DNA from: Amoebophrya sp. AT5.2
Taxonomy: Eukaryota; Sar; Dinophyceae; Syndiniales; Amoebophryaceae
Assembly: GCA_005223375.1 (NCBI GenBank)
Contig: RXOD01005140.1
Span: forward strand, 1-15,680
DNA length: 15,680 nt
Direction: 5' to 3'
Shown: in pieces, positions 9,144 to 15,680 of the stretch
Numbering within the stretch: position 1 is the first letter of the stretch
How the letters are laid out: the number at the start of each line of letters is the position of its first letter
Program-made: the position numbers and the translations under genes
The notes under the pieces: model-generated
What the model was told of the DNA's origin: nothing
The model's database searches: none
Seen by the model: the letters and a program-made list of their open reading frames with translations, nothing else

Positions 9144-9906
9144 TTCCAGATTCGCGTCTGCATGCACTACATGGGTGGCTTTCCATTTAGCACCCCCGAC
9201 TCGTACTCCTTCGACGCTGTACTAATAAATGAAGCGATATGTAGTTCTTGACTAGCTTTTTGTTGTCCATTCGACTTACAACTAGGGGACGCATGGAACA
9301 AACCTATTCTACGGCCATGATGGTCTGGGGTTTTCTGTCGCTCAGCCCAGCCCTTCAGCACGCCTCGACGTCCGTGGATGTGATTCTGAAACGACTCTGT
9401 AACAAGCGACTTTCCTTATTTGTAGTGGTACTGCTTCGTAATCGGATATGTGCCCGCACGACCATTGCTTTCAAGCGTCGATGTTGTTTCGCGCATACTT
9501 CTTATCTTGGCGCAATTTTCTCGGGCAACGTTGCGACAATTTTTTTGAGAACCACTTGTTCTTGCGGCACAAGAAATACTTACGTTGTTGTCATAGACCT
9601 CACACGATAAAACGCTGCCTCTGGAGTTGGGGGTTGCGTAGCCAGAATTTTTGCTTTCGTATATGGTTCGTTTGTTTCGCAGTCGCAGTCGTCGTTGAGC
9701 GAAAAGAGGAAGTCGACACCGAGAACGCAGTCGGCAGAGGGTCTCGCGCTGGTTTTGTCGTGATGATTCGAACATCCAAAAACTGCAGCAGTGTCTTTAT
9801 ATTTTTGGGAGCCTCTACTTGTCAGAAAGTTGGTTCTTGTAGAGTAACTAAGAAAAAGCCAGCCGCCATTGGTTTTGCTATTACGACAGCACCGAAGGAC
9901 ATCACC
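9144..9906. other. Intergenic region downstream of CCT2
   Basis: About 760 bp containing the CCT2 3' untranslated region and the leader of the next gene. The next gene's frame stays open back to an ATG at 9448. The 153 codons before 9907 are rich in Cys, Phe and Arg with AT-rich third positions, unlike the coding sequence that follows, so I treat them as non-coding. A second overlapping frame (9248-9610) is likewise unsupported. Confidence 0.55.
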
Positions 9907-10584
9907 ATGGTTTTGCAGCACGCCATCATGGCAGACTTCGCGGAGCCACTTCGGCGGCCGAACGGCTCTGCGTCGTCCGTATTTTTTGCGCCGCCGTGCG
10001 TAGTCGGTGTCGGCCCCAAGTCCGTATGTACCCACAACGTACCGACTTCTGCGCATTCGCTTCACGGAGTCGCAGAAGCGTACGACTCGTGGCTGGCGGG
10101 GACCAGTAGAACTTCCCCGGACCACTACCGCAACTCGTCTTTCCTCGAATACGCGCCGCCGTTGAGAGCAACACCTGGACGCAGTACTGCATCGCCTACG
10201 CCGTCCTGCTTCCTCGACAGGGCAAACGAGCCCCAGCTGACGGAAGATGAAATGCAGGCGGCGCCGCCACCGAACAACTGGGGCGGCGGCGACCCGCCGA
10301 AGCCGCCGGCGTGCCGGGACTGTTCCAAGCCTTTACGGCCGAGCGGCATGGGCCACGAATGCAAGTTGCAGGTGCACGACCGAAAAAAGGAACAATCGCT
10401 GGCGCAGGAGAGGGAAGAGCAGAAACGGTGGGACCAACAGTTGTCGCTGTTCTGGAGCGCTCTCGGGGTGGGATTGAGCGCCGGGTTGATTTACAGGCTC
10501 CGAAAGTTCCTCACGAGGCCAAAGTTGACCAACAGATACGGAGAAGAAGTGGGCAGCGACGAGGGCGGTGAAATAAGAGTGTAA
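9907..10584 (+). CDS. Putative tail-anchored membrane protein with CX2C-HXC motif
   Basis: The frame encodes 225 residues from the ATG at 9907 (context ATCACCATGG). A second in-frame ATG at 9928 is an alternative start. The N-terminal half is low complexity and rich in Ser, Pro and Ala. The middle has a Pro/Gly-rich linker, then a cysteine cluster at about 10312-10365: CRDC, ten residues, then HEC, which could bind a metal such as zinc. A charged Lys/Glu/Gln-rich helix (about 10375-10440) follows, then a hydrophobic segment of about 20 residues (10440-10500) flanked by Arg and Lys, and a short acidic tail ending in TAA. This arrangement fits a C-terminal membrane anchor with the bulk of the protein facing the cytosol; the basic residues after the helix would suit mitochondria or the ER. 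No family was recognised and the function is unknown. Confidence 0.7.
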   Translation: MVLQHAIMADFAEPLRRPNGSASSVFFAPPCVVGVGPKSVCTHNVPTSAHSLHGVAEAYDSWLAGTSRTSPDHYRNSSFLEYAPPLRATPGRSTASPTPSCFLDRANEPQLTEDEMQAAPPPNNWGGGDPPKPPACRDCSKPLRPSGMGHECKLQVHDRKKEQSLAQEREEQKRWDQQLSLFWSALGVGLSAGLIYRLRKFLTRPKLTNRYGEEVGSDEGGEIRV

Positions 10585-11122
10585 CGACTCGAGTACGAGT
10601 TGCGGTACGATTATGCATAGGTTTTGCTAGAAGTAATAGTAGTAGAGGTATAGAGCATGAGCAGCAAGGGCATGCCAAACAGTCGCCGAAAATACTTAGC
10701 TGTGGTTTGCGGACTGGAGATGTTTTCCGATGAATTTAATGGAATTGTCCAGTATTGCCTAGCTGGTGACGTATTTTAGTATTCGTGGAAGGGCGCACAG
10801 GGGTCGATGCCTCTTCCCCCAATGCGTCGTGCTCTATCTTCTGCGCAGCTCCTGAGACGATTTCCATATTGCATCGATGCCCGGTATCGGTGATTCCCTT
10901 CTTCGTTGCGCGTCGGAGCGGTTTTGAGAGTCTGGAGAGATGCCTCGCTTCGATGGCGTTGTGGTCCACTGACACTTTACAGCAGTAGCTGCATTAATGT
11001 ATGAGATCATCATCAAATCTTTATACTTTCATCGGAATGGCAATGGCCCACATAATTAGGTGCATGTTCGTTTTTGGAAGTAGCGAAGATGCAAGTATGA
11101 CTGTTTTCGCGCCGGGCTGAGC
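10585..11122. other. Intergenic region
   Basis: About 540 bp of mixed-composition DNA between two + strand genes. Short frames on both strands around 10736-11016 overlap one another and look like chance frames. I see no RNA gene or clear repeat apart from a short AGTAGTAG-type run near 10630. Confidence 0.6.
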
Positions 11123-12147
11123 ATGCACAAGGTTCCAAGGGAGGCGCTGCCGGAGGTACTCCTTTTGACGGCTTATGCTTAATCAATCTTCGCAGTTTTC
11201 AGCTCCTCACTTTTTTTTCCTATGCCTCGATGATTCGGCTAAAACAGCCCCGGGAGCGGCGCACATTCCCGTGGGGCGGTACCCCACTGCCATCTCCGGC
11301 GGCGAGCGCAGTCTCGTCGAGCGACTCAAGGTGGCAGACCACCAAAAAGGGCGAGAAACCTGGAATCCCCTACGTTCTCACGGCAGCCGGCGTTGAGATC
11401 ATCGGGGAGCCCGGACCGGCGTCGCAGAGGTGCTCACTTCTAGTTCTTTTTTGTGAAAAAACGGATGCTCTCATCTACTTATTTCATTCACCGGTCGCTA
11501 AAACCTTGACATTCTATCGGTCGAGGAAGTTCTTCGCTCGCCGCATTTTTGAGATGTCAGCACCTGGGTAGCTGGAACACGGGAAAGTTCGCCCGAAACC
11601 ACTCTGACCGACATCGAAGAGACCGATGCTATCGAACAGCGTTTCGTCCAAGTCTGCGGTACCACGGATCATGCGACAGAACCACAAGCATCACATTTAC
11701 AACGCTTACAACAACTTTGGACACTGGAACGTGGCGAACAACATGGACCCCCTACTCGTTGCCGAGAACGTCCCCAAGTGGAGCACGTCGTCGAACAAGT
11801 ATTTCGGCTGTTTTTTTCTTCAAACGTTTTCGCTTTCGCGAAAAATCTACATCTCTACTACTCACTGTTCCATCGCTTTCGCGAAAAATCTTCATCTCTG
11901 CTATTGCTTGCTCGATTGAGTGCTTGATAGTGTTGAAAATTTGTGTCAGTTGACGTACTTAGTTCGCTAGTACACTGACATTCAATCTTCACTGAACAAC
12001 AACTCCAGCTACGGCTCGCACTACTACCATCCGCACCAGCGGTTTGCGCGGGGGTTCAAGAACCGGATGCCAGTGTGGCAGTATGACGACTCCAGGAGGT
12101 TCTGCTACTACCCAGAAGAAAAGGAACAGGGGAAACGCCTGTACTAA
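11123..12147 (+). CDS. Small basic Tyr/His/Asn-rich protein, 4 exons
   Basis: Proposed exons are 11123-11155, 11248-11429, 11622-11798 and 12009-12147, giving 531 nt: 176 residues plus TAA. Intron starts are GTACTC, GTGCTC and GTATTT. The last two exons are the best supported: exon 3 is rich in His, Asn and Tyr, and the last exon continues in the same phase with a Tyr/His/Arg/Phe-rich sequence ending in Arg-Leu-Tyr. Exon 2 encodes a Pro/Ser/Arg-rich segment followed by a Gly/Ile/Val stretch. The exon 2-3 junction is uncertain: the stronger-looking acceptor at 11560 leads into a different frame, while the acceptor at 11621 has a weak pyrimidine tract but keeps the total in frame. The gene might instead begin at the ATG at 11230. 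The aromatic, basic composition could fit a small structural protein of the cytoskeleton or a large complex, but no family was recognised. Confidence 0.6.
11799..12008 (+). other. Intron 3 of the small basic protein gene, with internal repeat
   Basis: This 210-nt intron starts GTATTT and ends CTCCAG. The exons on either side join in phase 2 to continue the Tyr/His-rich protein. It contains a 43-bp tandem duplication (11831-11916), described separately. Confidence 0.7.
11831..11916. repeat. 43-bp tandem duplication with TTTCGCGAAA palindrome
   Basis: Units at 11831-11873 and 11874-11916 share their first 27 bases with two differences and then diverge. Each carries the perfect 10-bp palindrome TTTCGCGAAA. 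The repeat lies wholly inside an intron. Confidence 0.8.
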
Positions 12148-13169
12148 CTCGTGTCGATCCCCTTCCCCCTCGTGCTGCGCGTTCTAGAACGAAGAACTCT
12201 CTCGCGGCAGGAGATTCAAGTTCTCGACGACGTGGCGGTCGCGTTCCAGGAGGCTGGTGCGTCCCGAAATGCTAGTCGATCTCAGCGCGTAGGCAACGTC
12301 AATTCCCATTCCAAGTTGCGCACTTACGACCGCAGCACGATTCCTCTTCAGAGTCCTGCCAGGCAGAAATGATGCCTTCCTCACTTTCAATGTACAAAAT
12401 CGTTTGAACGGTTGTCAGCACCGCCATCTCTCTAACGAGAGCGACTGGCTGTGGCTGGCAGAAATGAGCTGAAACAGAAATCCGCATCATCTTCGATGCC
12501 TACTGCCTGCTACCCAGTTGCGTGAAGTCAGGGCAGGTGGCGGCGCGACAGCCATTTGTGTTCATCCCGAATCTCCAGATGAAAGGCAGAGAAGCCCGTG
12601 AAACTGAAATCGTGGGCAACATGTTCGGTCGTATTTATAGTATCGCAAGCTCGGTTTCGCTAAAGCTAAAGGTAAAGTCGTGATCGTGATCGTGAGCGCA
12701 AGGCCATCGACGTCGGTACCCGAGCACGCGTCCGTACTCACTTTTACTTTCCAACAAATAGTCCTGTTTGCCGCTTTTCGTAAGCAGTATGTAACAGAAT
12801 CGTGCAGGCGTCCGTAAAGATGTGAATTACGAAGCTGGAGCAGGAGCAGTGTGTCTGATAAATTCGATCTGCACTGCGAAGATGTTGGTTTTGCTATCCC
12901 TTCTCCCACAGGACCACAAGGAGTTTCATGTCCCCCTGTCTTTTTTTTCACCAATTTAGATATCCGCGAATTCGCACTGATACATTGATTACATCAACAG
13001 TCAAGGACACAGCGCCCGAGAGCTGCACGTCCTGTAGAGAGCAAGAAGAGCCCCTTCCTTCGGCACATGTCGGCCAGGAATAGGCACTACTACACTTTCG
13101 AGCGTTAACCTGAATCACAATCGACGGCCAGAGAAACAAGAACGCTGGTAGCCTGCAGCCAAAGGAGCA
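12148..13169. other. Intergenic region
   Basis: About 1 kb without a supported gene. The minus-strand frame 12562-12954 (130 codons) is the longest, but its protein is Ser/Thr/Cys/Leu-rich and unrecognised, and all other evident genes run the other way. The + strand frame 12151-12372 starts at a GTG and looks accidental. There is a short hexamer run (TCGTGA three times, 12678-12695) and a 10-bp palindrome GTTCTAGAAC at 12180-12189. An AG at about 13158-13159 precedes the next start and could be an acceptor. Confidence 0.55.
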
Positions 13170-13607
13170 ATGGCCGGCGTGTCCCTAGGCGCCATTTTTG
13201 CGTTTGTCGTAGCGATGGTCATTGTCATTGCCTCCTGGATTCAGATGGAGATCCTGCGAAAAGCCCGAATGGAGCAGGCGGAGCGTGACGGTCAAGCGGC
13301 TAAAAGCGCGTGGTCGCACCATCTACACCGTGATCGTATATTCGCCCAGGGCCCCAGATACATGGCTGGAAAGAGAAGGCCTCCACGACAGCTGAAGGGG
13401 AAGGGCGGCAAAAAGGGAATGGGGAAGGGAGGCCCCCCAGAGCCAATGGGGAAGGGAGGTCACCCAATGCCGATGGGGAAGGGAGGTCACCCAATGCCGA
13501 TGGGGAAGGGGATGGAACAGGGAATGGCAATGGGAAAGGGAGGAGGTCACGCAGCGCATCCGAGCGGAGGCGGGCGGGTAATGGGTATGGGCCATGGCCA
13601 CCATTAG
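13170..13607 (+). CDS. Single-pass membrane protein with Met/Gly/Lys/His repeat tail
   Basis: The 145-residue frame starts at an ATG in a good context (AGCAATGG) and has no intron. Residues 6-25 or so form a hydrophobic helix rich in Ala, Val, Ile and Phe, followed by a charged Arg/Lys/Glu stretch. This fits a signal anchor with a short N-terminus. From about residue 68 to the end the protein is low complexity: a Lys/Gly-rich run, then a nine-residue unit MGKGGHPMP repeated, then a Gly/His/Met-rich end finishing GHGHH. Met- and His-rich repeats of this kind occur in copper-handling proteins, but also in unrelated low-complexity proteins, so metal binding is only a possibility. A long opposite-strand frame is a shadow of the repeat. 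Confidence 0.8.
   Translation: MAGVSLGAIFAFVVAMVIVIASWIQMEILRKARMEQAERDGQAAKSAWSHHLHRDRIFAQGPRYMAGKRRPPRQLKGKGGKKGMGKGGPPEPMGKGGHPMPMGKGGHPMPMGKGMEQGMAMGKGGGHAAHPSGGGRVMGMGHGHH
13446..13510 (+). repeat. 27-bp coding tandem repeat
   Basis: Two perfect 27-bp copies (13446-13472 and 13473-13499) and a partial third (from 13500) encode the MGKGGHPMP unit. Identity at the DNA level, including third codon positions, points to recent duplication or homogenisation. Confidence 0.9.
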
Positions 13608-14332
13608 GCGCTGATGGGGACCTGTTATGCAGACGGGGAGACGAGTTTTGCAGAGATAAGCAAAAGCACCATGCGGATCAAGAGTGATAGCAGCAGAAGG
13701 CGGCGGATGAGAGCAGATGTTCGTGCGGAATGTTTATTGAAGTGTTGGACGTGTAGTTTTATCTCTATGTTGGTTCATCTTCTCTAGTAGCGACATTACC
13801 TATATTCCAATTATGCAGGAGAGGGCGGTGGTGCGACAGTAGCTATGGGCGCATCGCGCGGCACTAACACGGATACTCGCCGCTAGCTAAAGGCTTTCTT
13901 GGATGAGGATGCATCGATGAGGGAAAAAAAAAGGATGGCACAATTTACACAGATGAGAAAGTGAGGAATTTGGCAAATGCGACAAGAAGAGGAGGGCACC
14001 ACCTCGGGCCAAAGATGGTCTGCTCACAGTTGCTCGGCATGTTCGGTATGTTCGTCCCTGCGTGTGAAGAAAAATTTGTAAAATTTGGTAGCGCGCTCCT
14101 GAACATTCTCAGTGTCCGCGTTCAGTGACTACGTGTCCGTCGTGCGTACTTTGATGATTGATTCCAGAATTCGTGCAACCTCGTGCAAGGGTCGGTCTAC
14201 TGGGGTACTTTCTTATCCCGAATGGCAGTATGCCAGAGCTGCGGGTCAGACGTACCCATGCTGCAGGACGCGAGGGAACGGCAACAAAAATGGGCATCGT
14301 CGTACTACTGAGAGAAGCTTCGGGAAGTTCAA
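13608..14332. other. Intergenic region with a possible unproven 5' exon
   Basis: About 725 bp. The first half is AT-richer with poly-A runs (13924-13932) and holds nothing recognisable. From about 14110 the + strand is open in more than one frame. A GTACTT preceded by GG at about 14204 resembles the intron starts of this window, so a short exon ending there and spliced to an acceptor before 14333 is conceivable. No specific acceptor stands out, and the gene that follows has its own ATG, so this exon is not called. Confidence 0.45.
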
Positions 14333-15680
14333 ATGCGAACGCTTTACTTGAATCCAGCAGAAATCTTGAGCGCAAACCTGCGGTATGCTGCAGACCAGCT
14401 GGGCATCGACACGCTACCCGGCTTCCCGCTGTTCAGCGACGCGCTGTTGACGTTTTACGTCCTGCACGCAGACGATTTCGGATGCGGGGAATTGATACCG
14501 CCGGCCGCAGCGCCGTGCCGTCGCGACGCTGGTCAGGACGTCGACAAAGGTGGTGCGCGAGAAACTGCAAATGGCGCGGGTGCTGTGTACCTCGTCGGGA
14601 TTCCGAATCTGGCGTTTCGCGCAGACTCGCTTTCAGGGTACTATCGCCGAATCCAGTTTTTGGGCGAGCAGACGGCGGCGGAGAAATGGGGAACACAAAA
14701 GTTCGTCGCGGGGCACTCCCAAGTTGCAGAGGGTCGGCTTGCTTTTGGAGTGTCCCTGGAGGCTGCCTCCACGACACTGGGTGAAGTGTTATATCACGAC
14801 GAAAAAAGAAAGGAACTTTCGCGGACTTCCAGTTTGATGACTGTGAGCGAAAGGCGCAACCGCCGGTTCCAATTTCGGTATCCAGAAGACTCTAAGGTGC
14901 GTGCGGATGCACGCGCGCTGTCAGCAGACCACGCAGCGGAGCTGCGGGCAGAGTTCGCGAGTACGTTGCAGGCACACTTGCTTCGCGGGGGACACGGCCG
15001 CGTTTTCGCGCGCGGTGGCGGGCGGGGGAGGCTGCTGCGAAAATTTGTGGAGAAGCTGGAGCAGCGCCTCCTCGATTGGGCGTTCTTGGACCGTACTAGT
15101 GCGCCGCAGGAGGAGAGTAGCACTAGCAGCAACTACTCGCACGCCGAGGGCCTCGCGATTCTCCGAGCGCTGCTGGACGATCTCGACAAGGCAGACGACT
15201 TTGGCTACGGTGCGTTCGCGCGACGGGCGAACATTGCGATGCCGCTGCACTACCAGCTCCTGCGGGTTCAGTTCGAAGTGAATGCGGAGCAACGCATGGG
15301 TACCCTGCTGGCCGCGAAACCGAAAGCCGCGAGTCAAGGTCCCTTCCAGAACTACGTCGACCACCACAACCAGGCGGTAACATACCCACTGCTCCCCGGG
15401 CCGTTCGCAGTCCGTATCGAGCGTCGGCACTTCTATACCGGTGCACGAGCGGGGGACGACGCGGCGGAGCATCGCATATTTGTGTGCCCCGATCCGGAAC
15501 TAACAGTGGACGAGCACGCTCGGGCCGCGGCGCTGCTGCAGACGCACAAGGAGGCGCTCTTCCACGACAAGCGGCTCGCCGTGCAGACGGTAATTCTGCC
15601 GCCGGTGGACTTCCGGGAGTATAAAGTGCTGTTGCGCGCGCACCGCTGGACGGAACCAGTGGGGCGCCCGGCTGCGGCGG
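14333..15680 (+). CDS. Unrecognised large protein, N-terminal part (runs off the window)
   Basis: The frame is open without a stop from the ATG at 14333 (in-frame TGA at 14309) to the window edge, giving 449 codons of an incomplete gene. Third positions are strongly GC-rich, the clearest coding signal in this part of the window. The N-terminus looks folded, with alternating hydrophobic and polar residues (residues 1-50). A Gly/Ala/Asp-rich linker follows, then a mixed alpha/beta-looking region (about 80-180), a Ser/Thr/Arg-rich stretch, a long Arg/Leu/Glu-rich likely helix (about 225-255), a Ser-rich loop (about 260-275), and a further folded section rich in Arg, His and Leu. No signal peptide, membrane helix or known catalytic motif is visible. 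I did not recognise the family. No intron is needed within the visible part, unlike CCT2. Confidence 0.8.
   Translation, partial: MRTLYLNPAEILSANLRYAADQLGIDTLPGFPLFSDALLTFYVLHADDFGCGELIPPAAAPCRRDAGQDVDKGGARETANGAGAVYLVGIPNLAFRADSLSGYYRRIQFLGEQTAAEKWGTQKFVAGHSQVAEGRLAFGVSLEAASTTLGEVLYHDEKRKELSRTSSLMTVSERRNRRFQFRYPEDSKVRADARALSADHAAELRAEFASTLQAHLLRGGHGRVFARGGGRGRLLRKFVEKLEQRLLDWAFLDRTSAPQEESSTSSNYSHAEGLAILRALLDDLDKADDFGYGAFARRANIAMPLHYQLLRVQFEVNAEQRMGTLLAAKPKAASQGPFQNYVDHHNQAVTYPLLPGPFAVRIERRHFYTGARAGDDAAEHRIFVCPDPELTVDEHARAAALLQTHKEALFHDKRLAVQTVILPPVDFREYKVLLRAHRWTEPVGRPAAA

Noticed and set aside
9448..9906. N-terminal extension of the tail-anchored protein from the ATG at 9448
   Set aside because: Composition is Cys/Phe/Arg-rich with AT-rich third positions, unlike the rest, and a well-placed ATG exists at 9907.
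12562..12954. 130-codon minus-strand frame
   Set aside because: No recognisable protein, third positions not GC-rich, and opposite to every supported gene. An antisense gene cannot be excluded but is not supported.
13300..13604. Minus-strand frames over the Met/Gly/Lys/His repeat gene
   Set aside because: They are reverse readings of the repeat (Ser/Pro/His-rich) with no independent support.
14109..14784. Frames of 79-208 codons overlapping the start of the right-edge gene
   Set aside because: The frame from 14333 is open for 449 codons to the window edge and has the best third-position bias; the others are Arg/Ser-rich shadows.

Overview
This is eukaryotic nuclear DNA. The one gene I can identify with confidence encodes CCT2 (TCP-1 beta), a subunit of the cytosolic chaperonin. 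It runs from 6447 to 9143 and is split into eight exons that join into a clean 535-codon frame, the same length as human CCT2. Every gene I can support lies on the + strand. Exons are GC-rich, introns and intergenic DNA are more AT-rich, and most introns are short (many 116-132 nt). Most begin with GTAC, usually GTACTT, rather than GTAAGT or GTGAGT, and are bounded as G|GTAC...CAG|GT. Same-strand genes plus uniform, possibly mobile introns recall dinoflagellates and their parasitic relatives (Syndiniales such as Amoebophrya). That placement is inference and not proven by the sequence.

Layout. 1-472: no supported gene. 473-4938: a gene for a long, mostly disordered Ser/Ala/Gly/Pro-rich protein. 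The main exon (1601-4748) and a short last exon (4868-4938) are fairly well supported; four upstream exons are tentative and the true start was not found. 4939-6446: about 1.5 kb with no supported gene and a small 20-bp tandem repeat. 6447-9143: CCT2. 9144-9906: intergenic. 9907-10584: a 225-residue, probably tail-anchored membrane protein with a CX2C-X10-HXC motif. 10585-11122: intergenic. 11123-12147: a four-exon gene for a small basic protein rich in Tyr, His and Asn, with one uncertain splice junction. 12148-13169: intergenic. 13170-13607: a 145-residue protein with one N-terminal membrane helix and a Met/Gly/Lys/His-rich repeat tail. 13608-14332: intergenic, possibly with an unproven 5' exon. 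14333-15680: the start of a long unrecognised gene that runs off the right edge.

The genes do not look like a functional pathway; they look like ordinary neighbours in a same-strand gene array. The most interesting signal is the intron population: a shared GTAC start, similar lengths, a GGT-like duplication at the boundaries, and inverted repeats inside several introns. Together these suggest introner-like elements. I see no CRISPR array, rRNA or intact tRNA, and no toxin or viral gene.
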